Assembly: GCA_944385935.1 (NCBI GenBank)
Contig: CALWZC010000001.1
Span: forward strand, 1 to 64,000
DNA from: an uncultured Anaerofilum sp.
Lineage (GTDB): Bacteria; Bacillota; Clostridia; Oscillospirales; Ruminococcaceae
DNA: 64,000 bases
Direction: 5' to 3'
Numbering within the stretch: position 1 is the stretch's first letter; each line of letters starts with the position of its first letter. The notes under the pieces were generated by a model that was not told the origin of the DNA, searched no databases, and was given only the letters and a program-made list of their open reading frames with translations. Shown here in pieces: positions 36,216 through 43,563 of the stretch. The position numbers were made by a program, and so were the translations under genes.

Positions 36216-37390
36216 TTATTTGTTTTTCCATTGCAAAAATCCATTGTAAAAGATAAGTCCCATACATACCACTACTGCTACAATAATGGTACTCATGCCT
36301 CCTACAATGCCAATCTGTTGAGCAACAGCACCAATAATGCTGGGCATTAAAATGGAACCACAGCCGGCAATGGTCAATAGGGTAGACATGGCTAGTGGAT
36401 ACTCTTTCAGGGTTTTTCCAACATCGGAAATGGTAGTTGGATATAAACCCGCCATGAAAAATCCCAGTCCCATAATGCCCACTGTAATGGGGAGAGCAGT
36501 GCGGCTGATAATCATGATAATAAAAAATGCAAGATAGCCACAAGCACTAATGCACAATAGTTTCCAAGTGGGAATTTTGGTGGATAGAAAAGCACACAGC
36601 AACCGCCCACCTAAAATAAACAGCCATAACACACTTGCCATAGTTTGAGCATAGCTGTCGCTTAACAACCCGCTATCTTTAAAATAAGTGACCAACCAGC
36701 CTACAATTCCTTGTTCTGTACACAAATAGGAAAAAATAAAATCCCAGCAGCCAACCAAAAGGAGCGACTTTTCAAAAAGCCATAACTGCTGCCATCAGAA
36801 ACCTTCTTTTGGGGATGGTTGTCTATGGGATGAACCATTCCATAAATACAGGAAACTGCTAAACATAGCACAATTAAAAGAATGGCAGCATATCGCCAAT
36901 GCTCTGGATTTTGTTGGGTAAAGGCAAGCACCACAAAGGGACATAAAAAGGCACCAACAGCAAAAAAGCTGTGTAATAAATTCAGTGCCCAAGCCTTGCC
37001 CGGTGCCAAAAGGTTGATGGCGGTATTGTTGAAGTTGCTGATATTGCCACGACAAATGCCAGTAAGAAAGAAAGCTACCATCAACACAAGAGGATTTGCC
37101 CCTGTAAGCATTAACCCAAAGGACAAAGCTCCCATCAAGCTAAACACCACAGCACTGGCACGCCGCCCAATATAAAGGGGAACTACTCCAGCAATAAAGC
37201 TGGAAACCAAATTCCCAACAGAGTGAAGGCTGAGTAAAATACCTGCTAAACCATACTCAATGCCGTAGGATTGGCGCATATAGGGCAGCATAGCCCCCAA
37301 CACCAGAGCCAACATACCATTGATAAAAAATGTAGAATAGCATCCCGCAAATAAGGCTTTTTCCTCAGAGGTATAGCCATTTTTTAACAT
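36216..37390 (-). pseudogene. Frameshifted MFS transporter (FucP-like)
   Basis: Two overlapping open halves, 36701-37390 (229 codons) and 36216-36758 (180 codons), together make a complete 12-helix major facilitator. The first half ends abruptly after ILFF; one extra T in the minus-strand T6 run (plus 36731-36736) restores ILFFSYLCTEQGIVGWLVTYF, the canonical sugar-permease block in helix 7. ATG 37390 has GGGAGAGG upstream. So either one base is missing in the sequence, or the gene is inactive or phase-variable. The only close neighbour is the unknown gene 24 bp upstream. Substrate unknown; sugars are typical for the family. Confidence 0.8.
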
Positions 37391-37414
37391 GATTTTCCTC
37401 TCCCTTTGATGAAA

Positions 37415-37846
37415 TTATTCATCCTGTTTTACAAAAAAGTAGGTGCTGGAATCCACCATTTTTGCCCATGGTGCATCTGCAAGAACCTTTTGCACTTCAG
37501 TTCGTTTAATGCCTAATGCTTTTACTACATCCGACAATCGAATGAGTTGGTCGGCATGGGCAGAAAAATAGTCATGAATGGCTACATTAGACACACTGCT
37601 GGGTGCAGCGGTGGCAGTGCGGCGGGGAGTAGGTTTAGAAAGAAAATCTTCGGGGTGTTGGCGGCGATAGGCTGTGTAGACCATTTTTATACGAGAGAGC
37701 ATGGCAGAAGATAATTCCCCCCGTAAGGCAGGAGCAGACAGGTCGGCACCTGCCAAATCTGCCATGGTGCGCAGCCCTTTGGCACTGCACCAAGCAACAA
37801 AGGTTTCGTACACAGGATTAGAGTAAACTTCACGAATGGTTTGCAT
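37415..37846 (-). CDS. Unknown protein, possible winged-helix end
   Basis: A 143-aa cytoplasmic protein I do not recognise. The N-terminal third (MQTIREVYSNPVYETFVAWC...) is helical, a basic Pro/Ala-rich hinge is near 75-85, and the C-terminal part (IRLSDVVKALGIKRTEVQKVLADAPWAKMV followed by a short beta hairpin) reads like a small winged helix. AAAGGGA precedes ATG 37846. It lies 24 bp before the broken MFS gene and after the upp terminator. A regulatory role is possible but unproved. Confidence 0.65.
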   Translation of the reverse strand: MQTIREVYSNPVYETFVAWCSAKGLRTMADLAGADLSAPALRGELSSAMLSRIKMVYTAYRRQHPEDFLSKPTPRRTATAAPSSVSNVAIHDYFSAHADQLIRLSDVVKALGIKRTEVQKVLADAPWAKMVDSSTYFFVKQDE

Positions 37847-37902
37847 AAAACTGATTCCCTTTCTACACCATATTGTTTTTTACCCATAGGGCAAAATTTT
37901 TG

Positions 37903-37947
37903 CAAAACAAAGCGGGCTATTCCCAAAACAGCACAGGAACAGCCCGC
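37903..37947 (-). terminator. Terminator of the tsaE-upp operon
   Basis: On the minus strand GCGGGCT (complement of 37941-37947) pairs with AGCCCGC (complement of 37912-37918), extended by further pairs, then a T-rich run. Confidence 0.75.
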
Positions 37948-37962
37948 AACAAAGCACCTATT

Positions 37963-38595
37963 TTATTTGGTGCCAAAAATGCGGTCGCCAGCATCCCCCA
38001 AACCGGGAACGATATAGCCGTTTTCGTTGAGCTTTTCATCCAATGCAGCGATATAGATATCTACATCAGGATGGGCTTGTTGCAAACGCTCCACACCTTC
38101 GGGAGCAGCAATCAAGCACAGGAATTTAATGCTTTTTGCACCCTTCTGCTTGATGAGGGAAATTGCATCACAAGCAGAACCACCAGTTGCCAGCATGGGG
38201 TCAAGAACAATTACATGGCGTTCTGCAATGTCGCTGGGCAGTTTGCAGTAATACTCGGTGGGCTCTAAAGTTTCTTCATTGCGGTACATGCCAATATGTC
38301 CAACTTTTGCAGCAGGAATCAAAGACAACATACCGTCTACCATACCCAAACCAGCACGCAGAATGGGAACAAATGCCAGCTTGCGGCCACTAAGTACACG
38401 GGTGCGAGCGATAGCAATGGGGGTTTCTACTTCTACTTCTTCGGTGGGTAGGTCACGGGTAGCCTCGTAACACATCAAGGTGGCAATCTCACTTACCAAA
38501 TCACGGAATTCTTTGGTTCCGGTGCTTTTGCTGCGAAGCAAACTAATTTTGTGCTGCACCAGAGGATGATTCAAAAGTGTGGGTTTTTTACACAT
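37963..38595 (-). CDS. upp: Uracil phosphoribosyltransferase
   Basis: Salvages uracil to UMP with PRPP. The 210-aa protein has the PRPP-binding signature [14 protein letters not shown], the N-terminal [12 protein letters not shown] block, the RAGLGMVDG motif and a C-terminal uracil-binding end [12 protein letters not shown]. Length is standard. AAGGAG lies upstream of ATG 38595. Last gene of tsaE-tsaB-rpiB-upp; the terminator follows directly. Confidence 0.97.
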   Translation of the reverse strand: MCKKPTLLNHPLVQHKISLLRSKSTGTKEFRDLVSEIATLMCYEATRDLPTEEVEVETPIAIARTRVLSGRKLAFVPILRAGLGMVDGMLSLIPAAKVGHIGMYRNEETLEPTEYYCKLPSDIAERHVIVLDPMLATGGSACDAISLIKQKGAKSIKFLCLIAAPEGVERLQQAHPDVDIYIAALDEKLNENGYIVPGLGDAGDRIFGTK

Positions 38596-38649
38596 AGGGG
38601 AAAACTCCTTTTTATTGTATTGCAGCAGGGCTGCTTTGTTTTTGTACGA

Positions 38650-39117
38650 TTACAAGGAAGCCTGTGCATCCTCAATTTCTTTTAGCATGTCTACACGACG
38701 CTGATGACGCTCACCTTCAAATTCTGCATTGAGGAACGCGTCTACCAAGGCGCAGCCCAAGCCGGCACCTACCACACGACCACCCATACACAGGGCATTT
38801 GCATTGTTGTGGCGGCGGGTAAACTCTGCGCTGAAGGTATCAGAGCAGCAGCAAGCACGAATTCCACGTACCTTGTTGGCAGCCATAGAAATGCCCACAC
38901 CAGTGCCACAGAATAGCAAAGCAACACTGCACTCACCATTTACCACAGCATTACAGGCAGGCAATGCCATTTGTGGATAATCGCAAGAAGCACCATCCAA
39001 GGTGCCAAAGTCATGGTAAGTAACACCCAGTTGGTCTAAATGCTCTTTTACAGCTTCTTTTAAGGCAAATCCGCCATGGTCGGCAGCAATGGCAACAGGC
39101 TTTTCTAATTGTATCAT
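38650..39117 (-). CDS. rpiB: Ribose-5-phosphate isomerase B
   Basis: Interconverts ribose-5-phosphate and ribulose-5-phosphate in the pentose phosphate pathway. The 155-aa RpiB/LacAB-type enzyme has AADHGGFALKE at the N-terminus, the CGTGVGISMAANK loop and RRHNNANALCMGGRVVG. In Firmicutes rpiB often precedes upp, as here (54-bp gap), linking sugar-phosphate supply with nucleotide salvage. Confidence 0.94.
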   Translation of the reverse strand: MIQLEKPVAIAADHGGFALKEAVKEHLDQLGVTYHDFGTLDGASCDYPQMALPACNAVVNGECSVALLFCGTGVGISMAANKVRGIRACCCSDTFSAEFTRRHNNANALCMGGRVVGAGLGCALVDAFLNAEFEGERHQRRVDMLKEIEDAQASL

Positions 39118-39126
39118 AGTTTTTCC

Positions 39127-39840
39127 TCACTTTTCTTGTTGGTTCTGCAATCGTTCCATGCGTTCCCGTTCTGCTTGGCTAAGACGATGATAGCAAGGCT
39201 GTAGTTGTTCGCCAGTTTGAGTATTGCCAGTTGATGCCTGCTTTATGGCAGAAAGGCAAACCCCCACAGCACGGCTTTCGGAAAGGAATCCGGGCCAGCG
39301 AACAACACCGGGAATAGTTCCATATACATTATAACATATTTCTGAGCCGTCACCAACAAAAACAAGAGGTTTTTTGCAGGAAAGCACAAAATCTTCTAGC
39401 TTTTCCACAGGGTAGGCACCATCTGCAAAAAGCTGCATAGGCGGGTTTTCAGCTGTGGCAACGGAAAAGCCTCCAGCGTAAACCTGCCCCCGGCGGGCGT
39501 CCAAAGCAGAAATCACGGTTTCAACTCCTGCCACTGTCCAAGCCTGTGCTTCTAGGGTGCTAACAGCTACACAAGGAGCACCTGTAGCAAGTGCAAGGCC
39601 CTTGACCAATGCCATACCAATGCGAAGGCCGGTAAAACTTCCCGGTCCGGCACATACTGCCCACAAGTCAACCTGAGCAGCAGTGAGCCGCACAGCAGAA
39701 AGGGCAGTGTCTATCATCTGCAAAAGGCTTTCACTATGGGTAAAGCCTGCCCGCAGTGTTGCCTCATACAATAGGGTGTTATCCTGCATAATGGCAATAG
39801 AGGCAGTTTTTCCAGCGGATTCTATTCCCAGACAAATCAA
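39127..39840 (-). CDS. tsaB: tRNA t6A biosynthesis protein TsaB
   Basis: Partner of TsaD and TsaE in making N6-threonylcarbamoyladenosine at position 37 of ANN-decoding tRNAs. The 237-aa ASKHA-fold protein opens CLGIESAGKTASIAI and has CAGPGSFTGLRIGMALVKGLA, the TsaB hallmark. The start is TTG 39840, overlapping the tsaE stop (TTGA), with GAGGGGG 8 bases upstream. tsaD and rimI, often next in line, are not in this window. Confidence 0.93.
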   Translation of the reverse strand: MICLGIESAGKTASIAIMQDNTLLYEATLRAGFTHSESLLQMIDTALSAVRLTAAQVDLWAVCAGPGSFTGLRIGMALVKGLALATGAPCVAVSTLEAQAWTVAGVETVISALDARRGQVYAGGFSVATAENPPMQLFADGAYPVEKLEDFVLSCKKPLVFVGDGSEICYNVYGTIPGVVRWPGFLSESRAVGVCLSAIKQASTGNTQTGEQLQPCYHRLSQAERERMERLQNQQEK

Positions 39841-40262
39841 AGCGAAGCCCCCTCAATGGTAATTTCACGGCTATTTTCGCCGGTGGGTACAATGGAGATA
39901 CGGATAGCCTTTTCTTGTGCCAAAAGCTGGGCAAAATTTTCGCTCCACTCTGCCGCTACCACAGCACCATCCTCTAAATAATCATAAAAACCGGCTACCT
40001 CCAAATCCTCAGGAGTTTGCAGGCGGTAGAGGTCAAAATGGGCAAAAGGCTGTTGACCTCGGTAATAGTTGGCAACAGCAAAGGTAGGGCTGCTTACAGG
40101 GTCGGTGCAGCCCAGCCCTTGGGCGATTCCTTCACAAAAGGCAGTTTTTCCTGCCCCAAGTCCCCCGGTAAATAAAATTAGGGTTCCTGGGGAAAGGGTT
40201 TTTGCAAGGCGACAGCCCAAAGCCACAGTTTCGCTGCGGCTGTTGGTGTGGTAAACAGACAT
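39837..40262 (-). CDS. tsaE: tRNA t6A biosynthesis ATPase TsaE
   Basis: Small P-loop ATPase that drives turnover of the TsaB-TsaD complex. In 141 aa it has Walker A GGLGAGKT (33-40), SSPTFAVANYY, HFDLYRL and EWSENF, matching YjeE/TsaE. ATG 40262 has AAGGAG 12 bases upstream on the minus strand; a start at 40289 would place that site inside the gene. First gene of the operon from promoter 40370-40398; its stop overlaps tsaB. Confidence 0.94.
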   Translation of the reverse strand: MSVYHTNSRSETVALGCRLAKTLSPGTLILFTGGLGAGKTAFCEGIAQGLGCTDPVSSPTFAVANYYRGQQPFAHFDLYRLQTPEDLEVAGFYDYLEDGAVVAAEWSENFAQLLAQEKAIRISIVPTGENSREITIEGASL

Positions 40263-40369
40263 AGTTGTATGGTTCTCCTTTAATGGCAAAAAGGGGGATT
40301 TTTTGCTGCTGTGAAAAAGCAGTGAAAAAAATACTCCCTTATGCTCGTATGATTGATAGATATAGCCAT

Positions 40370-40398
40370 ATTATAGTATAAAAGACACACAAGCGCAA
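40370..40398 (-). promoter_or_regulatory. Promoter of tsaE-tsaB-rpiB-upp
   Basis: On the minus strand TTGCGC (complement of 40393-40398), 17-bp spacer, TATAAT (complement of 40370-40375). Diverges from the ftsW/rodA promoter. Confidence 0.7.
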
Positions 40399-40429
40399 TG
40401 TTTTTCACAGATGGATTGCAGGGCAAGCC

Positions 40430-40458
40430 TTGTGGAAACCAACGGCATGGGGTATAAT
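40430..40458 (+). promoter_or_regulatory. Promoter of the FtsW/RodA-decarboxylase pair
   Basis: TTGTGG (40430-40435), 17-bp spacer, TATAAT (40453-40458). It overlaps the nearest in-frame ATG codons, which therefore cannot be the start. Confidence 0.65.
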
Positions 40459-40521
40459 CATAAAACGGGTACAGCCCTTGTAAGATGTTGCCCAATAGTC
40501 GAAACAAAGGGGGAGAATACT

Positions 40522-41688
40522 CTGAAACAACTGAAAAAATACCTTGGTCAAGGGGATTGGCTGCTACTGTTTTTGTGCATGGCGTGCTCTGCCATGTCGG
40601 TAACAGTGTTGGTGGCATACGGAATGTATGAAACAGGCAGTTGGCGTGATGCAGTAGTACAGGGAGCAGCCAGCTTGATGGGAATTGTGGGGGCATTGGT
40701 TCTTTCCCGTATTGATTACCGTTTGCTGGCAAATATATGGCCGGTTCATGTAGTTGTCACATGGGGATTGGTACTGTTGACCCTGTTAAAAAATAAAACC
40801 ATTGGCCCAATTACCTTTGGATATGCACCCAGCGGAACAGAAAACTATTCTTGGATTCGTGTGGGAGGGCTGAGCCTTCAACCCACAGAATTGGCAAAGA
40901 TTAGCTTTATCCTCACCTTTGCTATGCACTTGGATAATGTACGAGAGCGTGTAAACCATCCTTTGGTGTTGGGAAAGTTGTTGCTTCATTTGTTGATTCC
41001 TGCGGCATTGATTCATGTACAGGGCGATGATGGTACCATGTTGATTTTTCTTGCCATTGGTGCCACTATGCTGTTTTGTGCAGGGTTAAGTTTGCGCTAT
41101 GTATTTGGGGCAGTGACTGCCGGTGTATGTGGTGTTGCTGTGATGTTGGTGACAGGCAAAGGGCTTTCTGGTTATCAGATACAGCGAGTAATGGCACTGT
41201 ATGACCCAAACATGGCGACCACCAACCCAGAATTGTATAAACAAACCATGTACCAGCAGGATGCAGGAAGAATCAGCATAGGTTCTGGTCAAATTTTTGG
41301 AAGAGGGCTGTTTCAGCCAGACCACAACTGGGTTCCTGAGGGCAGAAACGATTTTATTTTCAGCTATATGGCAGAAGGTATCGGCTTTGTGGGTTGTGTG
41401 ATTGTACTGGTTGTGTTGTTTAGCATTGCCTTTAAAACCCTTGGTACAGCTTTGCGCAGCAAAGACCCCCTAGGTGCCTATATCTGTGCTGGAGTTTTTG
41501 CCTCTCTCATTTTCCAGATTATTGTAAATTTGGGTATGAATTTGCGGCTATTGCCGGTAATTGGCGTTACCTTGCCGTTTTTCTCTTCTGGAGGAAGTTC
41601 TGCCCTAATGATGTATTTGTGTATGGGCTTGGTGCTTAGTGTGTATGCCCATAACCCGAAGGCGGATGATATGTTTGAAGAACGATAA
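40522..41688 (+). CDS. FtsW/RodA/SpoVE family peptidoglycan polymerase
   Basis: SEDS-family glycosyltransferase, about ten membrane helices in 388 aa, which polymerises lipid II during elongation, division or cortex synthesis. Visible are the central SWIRVGGLSLQPTELAKI block, the large loop with GSGQIFGRGLF and VPEGRNDFIFSYMAEGIGF, and the C-terminal NLRLLPVIGVTLPFFSSGGSS hallmark. The start is probably CTG 40522: AAAGGGGGAG lies 6 bases upstream, the promoter -10 is at 40453-40458, and no ATG/GTG/TTG in frame lies between. The decarboxylase gene overlaps its end by 23 bp. RodA versus FtsW cannot be fixed. Confidence 0.88.
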   Translation: MKQLKKYLGQGDWLLLFLCMACSAMSVTVLVAYGMYETGSWRDAVVQGAASLMGIVGALVLSRIDYRLLANIWPVHVVVTWGLVLLTLLKNKTIGPITFGYAPSGTENYSWIRVGGLSLQPTELAKISFILTFAMHLDNVRERVNHPLVLGKLLLHLLIPAALIHVQGDDGTMLIFLAIGATMLFCAGLSLRYVFGAVTAGVCGVAVMLVTGKGLSGYQIQRVMALYDPNMATTNPELYKQTMYQQDAGRISIGSGQIFGRGLFQPDHNWVPEGRNDFIFSYMAEGIGFVGCVIVLVVLFSIAFKTLGTALRSKDPLGAYICAGVFASLIFQIIVNLGMNLRLLPVIGVTLPFFSSGGSSALMMYLCMGLVLSVYAHNPKADDMFEER

Positions 41689-43114
41689 AACAACATTGAC
41701 AGAGGCATTGAAGGCATACAGCCAAAAAGGAGTATGCCCCATGCACATGCCCGGCCATAAACGGCAGCCACTGCCTATAGGACAGCTGCCTTTGCAGTTG
41801 GATATTACCGAGATTTCCGGCTTTGACAATTTCCATCAGCCGGAAGGTATTCTAAAGGAAAGTATGCAACGGGCTGCAAGGCTCTATGGTGCCGAAAGGT
41901 CTTTTTATTTGGTCAATGGCTCCACAGGAGGTATTTTAGCAGGCATTGCTGCCGCTACAAAACCAGGGGATACTATTATTATGGTAAGGGGATGCCATAA
42001 ATCGGTGTATCATGGGCTAGAGATAAGGCAGCTTACCCCGGTATATTTACAGCCTGCCTTGGATGATTCTTTTTCAGTGGCAGCGTCCATTTCTCCCCAA
42101 CAGGTAGAGCAGGCACTGGAAGAACATCCCCATGCAAAATTAGTGCTGATTACCAGCCCTACCTATGAAGGAGTTATCAGCGATATTGCATCTATAGGGG
42201 AGGTTTGCCATAAGAGGGGGGTTCCTTTAATGGTAGATGAGGCCCATGGGGCACATTTGGGATTTTCTCCATGGTTTTCTGGTGGAGCAGTGCAGGCAGG
42301 GGCGGATATTGTTATCCAAAGTTTACACAAAACTTTGCCAAGCCCTACCCAGACAGCCATTGCCCATTGGCAGGGGGGGCGGATTTCTGTGGAAGAATTT
42401 GCCCGACAGCTTTCTATTTTTCAAACCAGTAGCCCCTCTTATCTATTCATGGCAGCCATAGATGATTGTATCCATTGGATGGAGGAACACTCTGCCACAG
42501 CTTTTGCAGAGTATCAAAAGCGGATGGAGCAATTTTCTTTCAAGATGGAACAACTGCAACGCCTTCGGGTTTTGTGCTATGGAAAGGACAAGTTGGACTA
42601 TCATTGTAATTTTTTTGGATTTGATAGGGGAAAGGTTGTAATTTCTACAAAGGGCACCAACTTTACAGGAAACCAACTAAAGGATATTCTAAGGGAAGAA
42701 TATGCCATAGAGTTAGAGATGGCCATGGGGGATTATGCCCTTGCTATGACTTCGGTGTTGGATACTTCTGTTATGCTAGAACAATTAGCAGAAGCAATCT
42801 TGCAAATAGACAGGCAGGCAGAGCCAGCCCCAATGCAAACCATACAGCAGTTGCCTTTGCCCAAAATGGCATTGCCACCATGGAAAGCACGATTGCAATC
42901 CTACAAAGAAATTGACATACCAGAAAGCGAGGGGAAAGTATCTGCCGAAAGTGTTTGGGCATATCCGCCGGGGGTTCCTTTGGTAACAGCAGGAGAATGT
43001 ATAGATGTAGAGTTGCTGCAACAGTTGCAAACATTGCAGAATCAAGGCGTAGAATTGCACAGCGAAAGCGATAGTTTGCCTTATAAAATTCGGGTGCTGC
43101 AAGGAGAGCTGTGA
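41666..43114 (+). CDS. Orn/Lys/Arg decarboxylase family PLP enzyme
   Basis: A 482-aa fold-I PLP enzyme that makes a polyamine or its precursor (cadaverine, putrescine or agmatine) by decarboxylation. Typical are PMHMPGHKR near the start, NGSTGGILAGI, HKSVYHGLE, VDEAHGAHLGF and the PLP-lysine in SLHKTLPSPTQT; a C-terminal domain with YPPGVPLVTAGE completes it. It lacks the N-terminal wing domain of the large inducible enzymes, so it is of the short SpeA/YaaO type. ATG 41666 lies inside the upstream gene. Substrate cannot be decided; the pot importer at 29-33 kb fits polyamine metabolism. Confidence 0.9.
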   Translation: MICLKNDKTTLTEALKAYSQKGVCPMHMPGHKRQPLPIGQLPLQLDITEISGFDNFHQPEGILKESMQRAARLYGAERSFYLVNGSTGGILAGIAAATKPGDTIIMVRGCHKSVYHGLEIRQLTPVYLQPALDDSFSVAASISPQQVEQALEEHPHAKLVLITSPTYEGVISDIASIGEVCHKRGVPLMVDEAHGAHLGFSPWFSGGAVQAGADIVIQSLHKTLPSPTQTAIAHWQGGRISVEEFARQLSIFQTSSPSYLFMAAIDDCIHWMEEHSATAFAEYQKRMEQFSFKMEQLQRLRVLCYGKDKLDYHCNFFGFDRGKVVISTKGTNFTGNQLKDILREEYAIELEMAMGDYALAMTSVLDTSVMLEQLAEAILQIDRQAEPAPMQTIQQLPLPKMALPPWKARLQSYKEIDIPESEGKVSAESVWAYPPGVPLVTAGECIDVELLQQLQTLQNQGVELHSESDSLPYKIRVLQGEL

Positions 43115-43119
43115 GGGCA

Positions 43120-43158
43120 TTTGCTGCTATTGACAGACAGCAAAGATTATGGTTCAAT
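43120..43158 (+). promoter_or_regulatory. SCIFF promoter flanked by a dyad
   Basis: TTGACA (43130-43135), 17-bp spacer, TTCAAT (43153-43158). TTTGCTG (43120-43126) and CAGCAAA (43138-43144) form an inverted repeat bracketing the -35 box, as an operator might. Alternatively it is a weak terminator of the decarboxylase gene. Confidence 0.5.
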
Positions 43159-43223
43159 ATAAAGAGCGAAAGGGTGAGGTTTGCAGGCAATTTTTGTCCA
43201 TATACCTAACTTTTTGCCCCAAA

Positions 43224-43244
43224 ATCACAGGGGTGCCCTGTGAT
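43224..43244 (+). promoter_or_regulatory. Hairpin in the SCIFF leader
   Basis: ATCACAGGG (43224-43232) pairs with CCCTGTGAT (43236-43244) around a 3-base loop, ending about 10 bases before the ribosome site AAGGAGG (43256-43262). It may stabilise or gate the precursor message. Confidence 0.5.
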
Positions 43245-43271
43245 ATCTTTCCAATAAGGAGGCTGTGAACC

Positions 43272-43424
43272 ATGACTAGAATCCAGACTTTGGATACCCG
43301 CAATCTGGCTGAAACCGTTCAGCACGGTGGCTGCGGCGAATGCCAGACTTCCTGCCAGTCTGCATGCAAAACTTCCTGCGGTGTTGCAAACCAACAGTGC
43401 GAGAAGTGCAGCGAGAGCAAGTAA
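43272..43424 (+). CDS. scfA: SCIFF ranthipeptide precursor
   Basis: A 50-aa ribosomal peptide. The leader MTRIQTLDTRNLAETVQHGG is followed by the core, which begins CGECQTSCQSACKTSCG; cysteines are at 21, 24, 28, 32, 36, 43 and 46. This matches SCIFF (six cysteines in forty-five residues), the near-universal Clostridial precursor whose cysteines become thioether-linked. AAGGAGG lies 9 bases before ATG 43272, and the radical-SAM maturase follows 139 bp downstream. One more cysteine (C46, in CEKC) is present than the family name implies. The biological role of SCIFF is not established; a signalling role has been proposed. Confidence 0.95.
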   Translation: MTRIQTLDTRNLAETVQHGGCGECQTSCQSACKTSCGVANQQCEKCSESK

Positions 43425-43440
43425 TTTGCATTGAATCGGA

Positions 43441-43489
43441 AAAAGTCGCTGCCCTGCCATGCCATTGGTGTGGTCGAGCAGCGGCTTTT
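43441..43489 (+). terminator. Leaky terminator-like hairpin between precursor and maturase
   Basis: AAAAGTCGCTGC (43441-43452) pairs with GCAGCGGCTTTT (43478-43489) with one mismatch; a T-rich stretch follows 8 bases later. It could set a high precursor to enzyme ratio. Confidence 0.5.
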
Positions 43490-43563
43490 CTGTGTTCTTT
43501 TTTATGGATAACAGCCCATATACCCCAAAACCAAAATTATAATGCACAGAAACGGAGAAAACT

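Noticed and set aside
43206-43547. 113-codon minus-strand ORF over the SCIFF precursor
   Set aside because: Antisense to the precursor and its leader; the plus strand has the ribosome site and a family match.
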